Below, in pieces: positions 55,301-64,000 of a stretch of DNA of 64,000 bases. The stretch covers positions 10,528,042 to 10,592,041 of the forward strand of contig CM055272.1 in the NCBI GenBank assembly GCA_029237695.1. The letters are read 5' to 3'. The position numbers were made by a program, and so were the translations under genes. Origin of the DNA: Conchocele bisecta. Taxonomy: Eukaryota; Mollusca; Bivalvia; Lucinida; Thyasiridae. How positions within the stretch are numbered: position 1 is the stretch's first letter; every line of letters begins with the position of its first letter. Below the pieces are notes generated by a model. The model was not told where the DNA came from, did not search any database, and saw nothing but the letters and a program-made list of their open reading frames with translations.

Positions 55301-57727
55301 GTTAAACCTTCCAACGATACAACTATTAAATTATATTGTTGCATAACCAGTAGTCGACATAACCAGTAGTTGGACACACTCTTTACGTTCAAACACATAC
55401 CTGTATCATCACGATCACTGATGTTAGCCGATTTGAAAATGACTTAGCACTGTGTTTGGTGAAACTTTGATGGTTAGTTCAATTAATTATATTGTCTCTT
55501 GTCATTTATAATGGCCTGCCCTATACCTTTTTCAAATGTCCCCAACTTTGTGTATGAGGTGGGTCAACTGGCCCCACTTTAAAATTCCTCATGGACATAT
55601 GCTTTATATGCAAGTTACGCTTCACTAGGTCAGGGCTAGTACAAATTAGGTCAGGGCTAGTAGTTTCTAAAAATACTAGCCCGACTGGTCTAGTGGAAAA
55701 AAAAGTTAGCGTTGAGCCCTGCCATTAACATGATAATTTTTTATACAACCGTTTTAAAATCAACGGTACGTATTACGTTTTACCACATGGCGGTCGGCGG
55801 ACAGAAAAACTGCATAGTTTGTGTACAATACTCCTCTGAAACCGTCCAGTCAATTGATCTGAAACTATACACATGTCTTCTACACATATTGAAGATGTAC
55901 ACCGTGCTGTTTTTATGCCGAATTTTTATTATTTTTTAACAAAAATATCACCTTTTTAACATAGCCATTTTTTCTACATTTTGTATACAATTCTATAAAG
56001 GGTACAGAGTTTGTGCACACAATTTCTCTGAAACTGTTCAGCCAATCGATCTGAAACTATACACACGTCTTCTACACATATTGAAGATGTGCACCTTAGT
56101 ATTTTTATGCACAAAAAATATTTTTTAACAATAATATCACCTTTTTAACTTTGTCATTTTTTCTACATTTTTGTATGCAATTCTACATATGGTAGAGTTT
56201 GGGTACACAACTCCTCTGAAACAGTTCAGTCAATCGATCTGAAACTATACACACGTCTTCTACACATATTGAAGATGTGCACCGAACACATATTCCGAAA
56301 ATCTTTTTTTTAACAAAAATATCACCTTTTTAAGTTAGCCATTTTTTCTACATTTTTGTATCCAATTCTATATAATTTCTACTTTACACATCTCTACCTA
56401 AATTAGTATACCTGTTTATCACAACAAGAGGAAGAAACAATGCTATAGATTTTCAAATTCTCATTAATGTTTCATGCCTTGGTGACAGCTTCATATTTCT
56501 GCATCTTCGCTGTCTGGCCCATCTTCGACGGGCGTATTTTGTGACTTACGGTACTCTTGTTTAATATTAGATACTACTATCATGATTATGTTCAATTAGT
56601 TTACAATGCACAAGATGTATTGAAAAGTGAAAATAAAACATTTAATCATCAAAATATAGACTTTTTAACTTACCAATTTTTGTTGTTGTGCCGCTTTTTC
56701 CGTCATAATTGTCGTCCAAAATGTCAAAAAGTTTGTACAAGCTTCATCATCATGATATAACTTTGATATTACTTGATGGATTGCTTCAATATGTGGAGAC
56801 TTGATACATGTGAGCATTTGGTACACACTCTTGTCCCCATTAACATGACCTTGACCTTTGTACATTCACATTTTTGCGGAAACACAGCCATTTTTTTGCG
56901 TCAAAAGTTTATGTTCAATTAGTATACAATATACATGATATATTGAAAAGTGAAAATAAAACATTTAATCATCAAAATATAGATTTTTTGTCTTTCCTGC
57001 TTTAGCAGAAGGCGCAACTATAGTCGCTGCTTTTCGTTTTCACTGTCGTCCACGTCGCCTGAAATGTAAAAAAAATTGTACAAGCACACTCATGCCGCCA
57101 TTATCATGACATTGACCTTTTTTTACCTTCACATTTTTGCGGAAGCACTTAATAGCCATTTTTTTGCGTCAAAAAAAATTGTACACATTTCTTCATCATG
57201 ATATAACTTTGATATTACTTGACTGATTGCTTCAATATTTGGAGACTTGATACATGTGAGCATGTTTTTGTCATTAACATGACTTTGACCTTTGTACATT
57301 CACATTTTTTGCGTCAAAAAAGTTTGTACAAGTTTTTGCATCATCATATAACTATAATATTACTTGATGGATTGCTTCAATATTTGGACACTTGATACAG
57401 TAAGCACTTGGAACACACTCGTCGCTTTTTCTGTCATTGTCCGCATCGTCGTCCAAAATGCATGGTATAACTTTCAATCTTCATATAGAAATTTTATAGT
57501 TATAGGCCTTCAGCGACAACCTTAACTTCAGGTTTAACGATACAAGCTGCTCAATTTGAGTATGAGATTTGAATAAATGTAAAAGCTGCCATTGTTTTCA
57601 TGCATACAGGCGCGGGAAGCCACAGACTGTGATGCGTCGGTGATCTACGTGCCACCCAAGTTTGCTGCAGCGGCCATTGAAGAAGCCATTGATGCTGAAG
57701 TTCCCCTAGTTGTAGTCATCACAGAAG
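40349..57727 (+). CDS. SUCLG1: Succinyl-CoA ligase [ADP/GDP-forming] subunit alpha, mitochondrial (first four exons)
   Basis: Exons 40349-40382, 40990-41093, 53573-53689 and 57610-57727 join in phase and encode the first 124 residues. The order is an Arg-rich presequence without acidic residues ('[20 protein letters not shown]'), '[13 protein letters not shown]', '[20 protein letters not shown]', '[19 protein letters not shown]', '[20 protein letters not shown]' and 'VPLVVVITE'. These are near-invariant parts of the CoA-binding domain of the alpha subunit. The subunit pairs with SUCLA2 or SUCLG2 in the TCA cycle and carries the phosphohistidine, which lies in exons beyond the window. The family is about 330-350 residues, so about 220 are missing at the window end. 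The frame is intact. The introns hold most of the mobile DNA on the right side of the window. Confidence 0.95.
40990..41093 (+). CDS. SUCLG1: SUCLG1 exon 2
   Basis: The acceptor is 'cctgttgcag' and the donor CAG|GTAACGG. It encodes 34 codons ending '[10 protein letters not shown]'. The exon boundary falls inside the CoA-binding G-x-T-G-K-Q-G motif. The donor's seventh intron base is the last base before a transposon (41101). Confidence 0.95.
41101..42832. mobile_element. hAT-like non-autonomous element inserted 7 bp into SUCLG1 intron 2
   Basis: The ends are CGGGGGTTGAAA (left) and TTTCAACCCCTG (right), i.e. CAGGGGTTGAAA-type inverted repeats. Subterminal palindromes of CACTCGCCC and GGGCGAGTG occur at both ends. 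A 5-bp duplication AACGG flanks it (41096-41100, 42833-42837). No transposase was found. It carries a nested element at 42302-42635. hAT affiliation is inferred from the end sequence; 5-bp duplication is shorter than the usual 8. Confidence 0.7.
42302..42635. mobile_element. hAT MITE with 8-bp target duplication
   Basis: The ends CAGGGTTCAAGC / CATGAACCCTG are flanked by perfect 8-bp repeats CTGTAAAC (42294-42301 and 42636-42643). The interior has 'gggagaagtgacttctccct' palindromes. It is nested within the element at 41101-42832. Confidence 0.85.
42930..43439. repeat. 46-bp minisatellite, left block
   Basis: About eleven units contain GAGTGAATGGCGACCAGTGT followed by AGGTGCAGTCTGTCTGGGG. It is continuous in ancestry with 50638-51225, from which it is separated by the transposon at 43440-50637. 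Antisense open frames are artefacts. Confidence 0.9.
45635..46189 (+). pseudogene. Non-LTR retrotransposon (CR1/Jockey-type) reverse-transcriptase C-terminus
   Basis: A 185-codon open frame runs from '[20 protein letters not shown]' through '[16 protein letters not shown]', '[16 protein letters not shown]' and '[16 protein letters not shown]', to '[20 protein letters not shown]' and a stop. These phrases are typical of the C-terminal region of Jockey/CR1-like ORF2 proteins. The catalytic RT and endonuclease are absent, so it is a 5'-truncated copy, but its frame is still open. It is nested within the transposon at 44152-47578. Confidence 0.88.
46463..46747. mobile_element. MITE with CAGGCCCG ends and G/C homopolymer hairpin
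   Basis: The ends CAGGCCCGCAGCC / GGCTACGGGCCTG are inverted. The interior has 'gggggtccggcggcatgccc' and a G18-type run facing a C run near 46685-46730. The core is shared with the repeats at about 16700 and 36000. Confidence 0.6.
47690..47790 (+). mobile_element. SINE 3'-end fragment
   Basis: 'gttgataggccgttaaacac' followed by 'caataaacaaacaaacaa' is a SINE tail form common in bivalve genomes (recollection). A C15 run precedes it at about 47670. Confidence 0.45.
48102..49342. mobile_element. hAT element (non-autonomous) with 8-bp target duplication
   Basis: The ends TAGGGTTGGCAATTTCCCGG and CCGGCCAACCCTG are inverted repeats rich in GGGAAATA / TATTTCCC. They are flanked by perfect 8-bp repeats ATGAAGAC (48094-48101 and 49343-49350). 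The 1.24-kb AT-rich interior has no transposase ORF. Confidence 0.88.
49740..50101 (+). mobile_element. Helitron-like element with canonical CTAGT end
   Basis: It starts with AGCCAGG..CCAGGCT hairpin and 'attggattggcgaaagcc', then 'atgttaagttttcgtgtt' twice. It ends with hairpin GTAAGCCTCGCTTAC, then TGACCAATCTAGT. The 5' head matches 2829 and 3066, while the 3' end matches 14976-15006, so it may be a chimera of two families. Confidence 0.55.
50638..51225. repeat. 46-bp minisatellite, right block
   Basis: About thirteen units of the same repeat as 42930-43439, resuming after the transposon at CAGTGT. Variants 'gataagcagagtgaatg' and 'gataagctgagtgaatg' alternate. The long antisense open frames here are artefacts. 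Confidence 0.9.
51339..51663 (+). mobile_element. Two head-to-tail Helentron-like copies
   Basis: Copy 1 (51339-51512) and copy 2 (51513-51663) share a 5' hairpin TGCCAC..GTGGCA around 'gggtttcgaagaaa', a (GTCT/GTCC)n tract, 'cacacttttcggttaaccac' and a 3' end with GGTGGCAT box and TTTCTTGTT. The TTGTT of copy 1 is joined directly to the hairpin of copy 2. Confidence 0.7.
51864..53062. mobile_element. hAT element (non-autonomous) with 8-bp target duplication
   Basis: The ends TAGGGATGGCATCGAAT and the inverse of 'cgaatattcgttgcgatccc' are followed by several ATTCGAATATTCG words. Perfect 8-bp repeats ATTAAAAC flank it (51856-51863 and 53063-53070). The length is 1199 bp with no transposase. 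Confidence 0.92.
53365..53568 (+). mobile_element. tRNA-derived SINE just upstream of SUCLG1 exon 3
   Basis: An A-box-like 'tggcctacaggttaggact' and B-box GAGTTCAATCC (about 53419-53429) give a tRNA-like head. They are followed by the conserved SINE core 'ggtccttcggatgagac' and 'gccaaggtccc'. It ends within about 20 bp of the SUCLG1 acceptor polypyrimidine tract. Confidence 0.7.
53573..53689 (+). CDS. SUCLG1: SUCLG1 exon 3
   Basis: The acceptor is 'ttgttcag' and the donor GAG|GTAATC. It is 39 codons in phase 0 at both ends, encoding '[20 protein letters not shown]' and '[19 protein letters not shown]'. A Helentron-type head (TTTTAGCTCGCCTGCACGAA) starts 8 bp into the following intron. Confidence 0.97.
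53698..54122 (+). mobile_element. Helentron-like heads and fragments
   Basis: 'ttttagctcgcctgcacgaa' at 53698 and 'gtctcgcctgctgtagcaga' at about 53937, the latter followed by 'ggagcgactatagtcgccgc', are two 5' hairpin heads of the family seen at 342 and 5700. A related head ('cctgctttagcagaaggcgc') lies at about 56998. The sequence resumes after the transposon at 54123-55721. Confidence 0.5.
54123..55721. mobile_element. CAGGGCTCAA-ended DNA transposon, 1.6-kb uninterrupted copy
   Basis: The left end CAAGGCTCAACACTAAGGCA and right end 'aagttagcgttgagccctg' are inverted. Subterminal 'agcccgactggtc' motifs occur at both ends. It is collinear, inverted, with the outer parts of 43440-50637. No coding capacity is seen. 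The target duplication is not clear; related sequence at about 57090 ('catgccgccattatcatgac') gives the presumed empty site. Confidence 0.75.
55722..56400. repeat. ~189-bp tandem array, three units
   Basis: Anchors 'ctgaaac(c/t)gt(c/t)cag(t/c)caat' and 'cttctacacatattgaagat' recur near 55838, 56028 and 56216. The array is AT-rich. Further diverged repeats with 'ttgatattacttgatggatt' follow at 56540-57440, probably tandem-core remnants of Helentron-like copies. Confidence 0.7.
57610..57727 (+). CDS. SUCLG1: SUCLG1 exon 4, whose 3' end seeded a minisatellite
   Basis: The acceptor is 'gcatacag' and the donor GAAG|GTAGGC. It is 39 codons plus one base, encoding '[20 protein letters not shown]' to 'VPLVVVITE' with a split Gly. 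The last 16 exonic bases, GTAGTCATCACAGAAG, recur throughout the following 1.9 kb. Confidence 0.97.
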
Positions 57728-59612
57728 GTAGGCCGGTGTAGCCATCACAGAAGGTAGGCTGGTGTAGTCATCACAGAAGGTAGGCTGGTGTAGTTATCAC
57801 AGAAGGTAGGCTGGTGTAGTCATCACAGAAGGTAAGCTGGTGTAGTCATCACAGAAGGTATGCTGGTGTAGTCATCACATAAGGTATGCTGGTGTAGTCA
57901 TCACAGAAGGTAGGCTGGTGTAGTCATCACAGAAGGTAAGCTAGTGTAGTCATCACTGAAGGGGTGTAGTCATCACAGAAGGTAGGCCGGTGTAGTCATC
58001 ACAGTATGTAGGCTGGTGTAGTAATCACAGTAGGTAGGCTAGTATAGTCATCAAAGAAGGTAGGCTGGTGTATCAATTACAGAAGGTAGGCTGGTGTAGC
58101 CATCACAGATGGTAGGCTGGTGTAGCCATCACATATGGTAGGCTGGTGTAGTCATCACAGAAGGTAGGCTGGTGTAGCTATCACAGAAGGTAGGCAGGTG
58201 TAGTCATCACAGAAGGTAGGCCGGTGTAGTCATCACAGTAGGTAGGCTGGTGTAGTCATCACAGAAGGTAGGCCGGTGTGTAGTCATCACAGAAGGTAGG
58301 CTGGTGTAGTCATCACAGATGGTAGGCTGGTGTAGTCATCACAGAAGGTAGGCCGGTGTAGCTATCACAAGGTAGGGAGGTGTAGTCATCACAGAAGGTA
58401 GGCCGGTGTAGTCATCACAGAAGGTAGGCTGGTGTAGTCATCACAGTAGGTAGGCTGGTGTAGTCATCACAGATGATAGGCTGGTGTAGCCATCACAGAA
58501 GGTAGGCTGGTGTAGCCATCACAGAAGGTAGGCTGGTGTAGCTATCACAGAAGGTAGGCAGGTGTAGTCATCACAGAAGGTAGGCCGGTGTAGTCATCAC
58601 AGTAGGTAGGCTGGTGTAGTCATCACAGAAGGTAGGCCGGTGTAGTCATCACAGAAGGTAGGCTGGTGTAGTCATCACAGATGGTAGGCTGGTGTAGTCA
58701 TCACAGAAGGTAGGCCGGTGTAGCTATCACAAGGTAGGAAGGTGTAGTCATCACAGAAGGTAGGCCGGTGTAGTCATCACAGAAGGTAGGCTGGTGTAGT
58801 CATCACAGTAGGTAGGCTGTTGTAGTCATCACAGAAGGTAGGCTGGTGTAGCCATCATAGAAGGTAGGCCGGTGTAGTCATCACAGATGATAGGCTGGTG
58901 TAGTCATCACAGAAGGTAGGCTGGTGTAGTCATCACAGAAGTGGTGTTGTCATCACAGAAGGTAGGCCGGTGCAGTCATCATAGATGGTAGGCTGGTGTA
59001 GCCACCACATATGGTAGGCCGGTGTAGTCATCACAGAAGGTAGGCTGGTGTAGTTATCACAGAAGGTAGGCTTGTGTAGTCATCACAGAAGGTAGGCTTG
59101 TGTAGTCATCACATAAGGTAGGCCGGTGTAGTCACAGATGGTAGGCTGGTGTAGTCATGACAGATAGATGGCCCGTAGCATCACGGAAGGTATGTGGAGT
59201 CGGCCATCACGAGGTAGGCTGGTGTAAGCCATCACTATGGTGATGGTGTAGCCTTCACAGAAGGTAGGCTGGTGTAGCCATCACATAGGTTAGGCTGGTG
59301 TAGCCTACAGAGGTGGCCCACCATACAGAAGGTAGGCTGTGTAGCCATCACAGAAGGTAGGCCGGTAGCATCTGGTGTACCGTCAGAAGGTAGGCTGGTG
59401 TAGCCATCACATAAGGTAGGCTGGTGTAGCCATCACATATGGTAGGCTGGTGTAGCCATCACAGAAGGTAGGCCGGTGTAGCCATCACAGAAGGTATGCT
59501 GGTGTAGCCATCACATATGGTAGGCTGGTGTAGCCATCACAGAAGGTAGGCTGGTGTAGTCATCAAAAACAGTAGGCTGGTGTAGCCATCACAGATGGTA
59601 GGTTGGTGTAGT
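57728..59612 (+). repeat. 26-bp minisatellite built from SUCLG1 exon 4 end plus splice donor
   Basis: About 70 units of GTAGTCATCACAGAAG (exonic) followed by GTAGGCTGGT (intronic) lie directly against the exon. Most units keep the AAG|GTAGGC donor context. Variants include GTAGCCATC, CAGATGG and GGCCGG. Degeneration increases near 59110-59400. A further block lies at 62927-63079 beyond an insertion. Confidence 0.95.
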
Positions 59613-62600
59613 CAGGGTTCGACACTAACTTGTTTTACCAGGTAGTCTACAGGACTAGTGACTTCAAAAAGTTGGTAGTCCTCCGAGAAAGTTGCTGGTC
59701 CTACGAACGTTATATGCATGTACATAAAAGAAATCAGTTACACAGGTGTATGTACCCCAAACGAGGGCTTTCATAAGTGCTGCACATTTCCAAGTCATTT
59801 AGTCATAGTTTTGTGAATCATTGATCAAATAATTCATGTTTGATTTGATATCCTATAGTAAGTCGAAGGGCATAAATTTGAAACATCATTCATTTCTTTC
59901 ATGCCTCTGACATATCAGAAGCAGACTGTCCGCCATAGTCTCATCTCAACACATAAGAATCATCTCTAAACATTAACAATTTTGTATTTTACAAGAAGGC
60001 TACATGTATATAAAACTATTCTACGGCATACATGGTCATCGAACCAGTGCCGTTGTTAAATCCAAGCATTTACATTTCATCGTTGTCTTTTGAAAACGGG
60101 CACTAGAATAATCGTCCATAGACCATAGGCCATCTCGACTACATTATGTACATTGTATTGAACATCCATGTCAGTCAAAGAATTTAGGATGTGGAAATCA
60201 CAAACCAGTCGGGCCAGTGACTTCAATTTTCACTGCTCCGAACCAATTTTCACTGGACCAAACTTTTAAAATGTAATATAAACGAAATAGAAATAGCACA
60301 ATATCTACCGGTCTTTTTGACTGAAATTGTACATCCCTACCTATGTTGTGCCTTTTTTTAATGAAAAATAATCTATCTATCCTGCGTTCGTGCCTTTGCG
60401 GGTAAAAGTGCACGTCGGATGTTTCAGTGGAGTTAGTCTGAGAAGTAAAACGAGATTGGTGGCTAATAGGATATAAACCGTCCCTACCTGGAATAAAAAC
60501 ATTCATACTATCAGCAAGCAGACGGTTGTGTTTAAATATAAACTAGTAAATAAAAATGCTAATTGAGTGGGTCACCAGGGGTGGTGGGAAGGCAATGTTA
60601 CAAAGGACTAAGAGATTTTCTGCAATAGGAATATAAATGGTGCGACGTGAACAGATTATACAAAAAGTAATCTTCTTTTCAAAATACAGTCGACTCGCGT
60701 TATGTCGATATCGATGGGAGACAGAGAATGACATCGACATAAACGTAGTTCGACATAAAAAAATATCAATATTCACCCCAAACATTCGGTACATTTAACA
60801 CTCGTGTATAATCTGATAAGAATGTGTCAATTTCCTGTGTTTCGTGCCGGCATACGGTTGTCGTAAAATATAGATTATCAACGTATCAATATTATTATTG
60901 TTTATTCTTCTAATTAATACACAATAAAATACTCTTACACGCACTGCATGTGTTTAGTGTTGACATGTTATTATTTCCATGTTTTATTGGTCGCAACAAT
61001 TTGCAACATTGTTTTTCCGGCGATCACGTGATGTGATCGAGTGGAGATATTCTATAAATAGCATCATATTGTTTGTGACCAAGCAACCACCACCAGTCGT
61101 GAGTCACGTGACATTGACGGGTTATTGTACTGCATATCACAGGGGCGTGTCACAGGGGCGCGAATAGTGAAATGTTCGAATCGGTACATTTGTGTCTTGT
61201 AAAAAAATACAAGACGCCCACGTACCGATTCGGACTTTTCAATAAACTCGTTCCAGTACAACTTCGGACCCATGTACTGCATGTTGGCTATTTATGGGGG
61301 GGACGTAAATGAAAAACAACACGGGTACGAAAATAGACAGGCATTTATTACAGTAACACATTTACAGACGTACATGTATACACACAGACTATACAAGCAA
61401 TATAATCCCTAGCAATCAATGTTCCTCGTCTCAAAGAAGTCTGTCATCGTACACTGCTTCGCCGAAAGCCTGGCCATGTGTCCGTTAATGATTATGGCAT
61501 TTACGGCTCGATTCATGTCCCGAAAATAAATTGGCAATTAACAAGAGTAATTTTGTCATTTCACGTCACACTGTCGTTAATTGGTTGATCACGGCTTACG
61601 TGGTCGGCTTTGACAGTATTCCGCGATTGTAACACGGCATGTTTTGATCACTTTGAATGTGTGAAAAACTTACCTGTGCCAATCAAGTTTGACCAGACTT
61701 TACGACGCCCGCTGTTCAAATTGCATATCGACATAACAGTATACAAATGTGTAGGAATTATACCATCGGGACTTGTTTTCCACATCGATATAAACGAAAT
61801 ACCGACATTTCCGATATCGATATATCAGGTATGAAATGTATGAGTTTATATAGCAGTTCGGCCGGGACCACGAGCGTACATCGACATAAGCAGGTATATC
61901 GATATAAGCCATGTCGACATAACGCAAATCGACTGTATAGTCGGGCTTGCTATTTGACGATTTTTACTGGCCCAGTGTTCATTCCAGGAATTTTTAAAGT
62001 GGGGCCCGTGTGCCCACCTCATATAAAAAGTTGGGGACATTTGAAAAATTATTGGCCATTGTAAATTACAATAAAAAAAAACCCCGGATCAATCAAACTA
62101 ACTATAAAGTTTCACATAATTCAGTGCTAAGTCATTCCAAATTCAGCTAACATCAGTGATAGTGAAGACACAGGTATGGGGTTGAATGTATTTTTTTTTT
62201 GTCCAACTACTGGTTCTGTTGACTACTGCTTATTCAACAATGCAATTTACTTTTATTTTTAGAAGATTTAGTGTTCCAGAAACCGCTTTCTTATTACTTC
62301 TGGAATATTAAGAAACTTGCAACTACGCAAATTACTCATGGAAAGTGTCTAGAATACAACTAATAGTCACAACATCACTGAAAATGAACCAAAAACGACA
62401 GCAACGCTCACTTCCGGTTTGAAAATTTTGTTTTACGTTTCAGTTGGTGATGCTTAAATTTCTCTTATTCAAGGTGTCAGATCAATGAATAACGTTTCAT
62501 TAAATGGCAGAATTTAATGTCCATAGCTTTTGCCTCTCAACCCAACAATGTAGGAACGTTTAGTTACCAAACAATGGTGCATATCAGCTGAATTTTTCAC

Positions 62601-62926
62601 TATGCGCACACCAGGGCACACGATCTATTGGCGATGTTGACGTTTACAGTTAGTATAATCACATGCTCAGGAGCATGCCTCAGCCAATACAAACGCTTGT
62701 TACATCAAATTCTGAACAAAATCAGCCAATCAAAGCAGAAGTTGTTGGACACATTGTCAGTGAATCAAATGTGTCCAACAACTTCTGCTTTGATTGGCTG
62801 ATTCTGTGTGCGATCGGCCAGCTCAGACAAATTACAAGATCAGCCCAATGAGAATTCACATTTTTTCCAGATGGACCATATAATCAAGTCTGACCCGGAA
62901 ATAACTTTGTAAGCGTAAACAAACTT
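59613..62926. mobile_element. Composite insertion splitting the SUCLG1 minisatellite
   Basis: The left end CAGGGTTCGACACTAACTTG abuts an array unit at 'gtgtagt'. Relatives of the 43440/54123 family occur within ('aaccagtcgggccagtgac' at 60203; the stretch 61985-62860 is collinear with the reverse of about 54850-55590). The right end before 62927 shows no matching inverted repeat, so the composite is truncated or rearranged. A nested TA-flanked element occupies 60687-61935. Confidence 0.55.
60687..61935. mobile_element. pogo/Tigger-like non-autonomous element with TA duplication
   Basis: The ends CAGTCGACTCGCGTTATGTC and 'gacataacgcaaatcgactg' are inverted and flanked by TA (60685-60686, 61936-61937). 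'tatgtcgatatcgat'-type subterminal repeats occur on both sides. At 1249 bp with no DDE transposase frame, it is an internally deleted copy. Confidence 0.82.
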
Positions 62927-63079
62927 GGCTGGTGTAGTCGTGACAGATGGTAGGTTGGTGTAGTCGTGACAGATGGTAGGCTGGTGTAGTCGTGACAGAT
63001 GGTAGGCTGGTGTAGTCGTGACAGATGGTAGGCTGGTGTAGTCGTGACAGATGGTAGGCTGGTGTAGCCATCACGGAAG
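62927..63079 (+). repeat. Distal block of the SUCLG1-derived minisatellite
   Basis: About six units of GGCTGGTGTAGTCGTGACAG followed by ATGGTA, ending 'gtagccatcacggaag'. Same 26-bp period as 57728-59612, but more homogeneous and with a GTCGTGAC variant, suggesting a separate late expansion. Confidence 0.88.
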
Positions 63080-64000
63080 AAAACACCTTTCTCTAAATAT
63101 CTGTAAATGGGTCATCAGCTTTCAACATACCTTTTGATGTTTGTAGCCAGTGACAAATAGACTGATTAAGTCGCGCACCTGCAGGTCCATGATTTACATT
63201 CAGATACATAATGAATGTTCGCCCACTCATTTGTGAACCATGTAGGCCCTGGTTAGACTGCGATAGGAGCTTAAGAAATGAACAGCAAACAGTGTACATG
63301 TATGCCCTAATCAGAACACACAGATACAGCTAGTCTACACATGTTGTAAACTCAATAAGCCCTATTTTTACATGGGAAGTCGCAAAAATAAGTATACATG
63401 GATATAATCGAAAATAATTTGAGTTTGCCCTATCGAAAACCTCCCAAATTTAGTGCAATGAAATCTCAATGGCTCAAAATGCGATGGCTCGTAATGTCGG
63501 GCTTGCTCGAAATAGCGTCGCGGTCCCGATAATTTTCCCTACATGTTTAATGTATTTTACATGCGATGGCTCAAAAAAGCGATCCCTCGAAACATTTTTC
63601 AAGTCTCGCGGACACATTTCTCGCTCATGTCGAAATTTGTGTTTGGCTAATTTTCACACCTCTGCGTCCGTCTTATTACGATCAAAGGCCGAGCTGCGCT
63701 CTACCTGTCTATGAAATGTGATTTCTTGTCAACTGCAGTTAATTGCCTAAAGTGGTGAAGTTTGATCATTAACATTGTTGATTGTGATCAACAACATACA
63801 GCGATCTATTAAATATTCTGGACTTCGGCCACTCGGCGCATTTATTAGAGTCTGTCGTAAGTCATTGGTCGTTTTTCATGTTAACTCCCGGGTTATACGC
63901 GAGTAACCCGAGTAGCACAGAAAGGTTCAAGTCGAGAGTTGGAACTCTAGTAACCAACCGGCATGGGTTTGATTAAAGTTACTCGAGTAAGGTTCAAATG
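63080..64000. other. SUCLG1 intron 4 remainder, no exon seen
   Basis: No further SUCLG1 exon was found. The 63470-63610 stretch ('aatgcgatggctcgtaatgt', 'gcgatccctcgaaac') looks like a diverged pogo-type end. The window stops inside the intron. Confidence 0.5.

Noticed and set aside
57728..59612. Coding expansion of SUCLG1 (array read as exon)
   Set aside because: The 26-bp unit contains TAG and is not a multiple of three, and the donor GTAGGC at 57728 ends the exon exactly where the conserved protein requires a split Gly.

Overview
This window is nuclear DNA from a metazoan, most likely a marine lophotrochozoan and plausibly a bivalve mollusc. The reasons are short, well-conserved coding exons with GT/AG introns many kilobases long, very high repeat content, and several repeat types familiar from bivalves: Helitron/Helentron-like elements with tandem cores, tRNA-derived SINE tails and hAT-like elements. 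No species is claimed.

Two cellular genes can be assembled exon by exon, both on the + strand. (1) 2356-12205 holds the last five exons (about 270 codons) of a METTL24-like putative methyltransferase. Its 5' part lies upstream of the window; its stop codon and an AATAAA signal are present. (2) From 40349 to beyond the window end lies SUCLG1, the alpha subunit of mitochondrial succinyl-CoA ligase. Exon 1 is short and starts the mitochondrial presequence; exons 2-4 encode the CoA-binding domain. All exon phases agree. The remaining exons are past position 64000.

The rest is repeats. 1-10 kb: ~160-180 bp tandem arrays, invaded by Helentron-like elements. 12.6-15 kb: a 26-bp minisatellite, a foldback element (13265-13639) and a Helitron-like element with a ~195-bp tandem core. 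16.25-18.2 kb and 35.6-39.2 kb: two copies of one dispersed repeat, the second split by a 1.74-kb foldback element. 18.7-20.7 kb: a dead 5'-truncated LINE. 20.7-23.4 kb and 27.9-35.1 kb: decayed minus-strand protein-coding modules of probable mobile origin. 24-27.7 kb: tandem arrays, some with long G runs. 41-63 kb: SUCLG1 introns filled with hAT-like elements (several with intact target-site duplications), a pogo/Tigger-like element and large minisatellites.

The most striking observation is that minisatellites have grown out of two 5' splice sites. In the METTL24-like gene (exon 3) and in SUCLG1 (exon 4), the repeat unit is the last 16 coding bases of the exon plus the first 8-10 bases of the intron, amplified about 35 and about 70 times, so each array carries many duplicate splice donors. 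A hAT-like element also sits 7 bp into SUCLG1 intron 2. Other leads are a foldback family with TACGGRGC ends and inverted internal minisatellites, and Helentron-like copies whose 5' and 3' subterminal boxes co-vary. All calls come from reading the sequence; no database search was possible.
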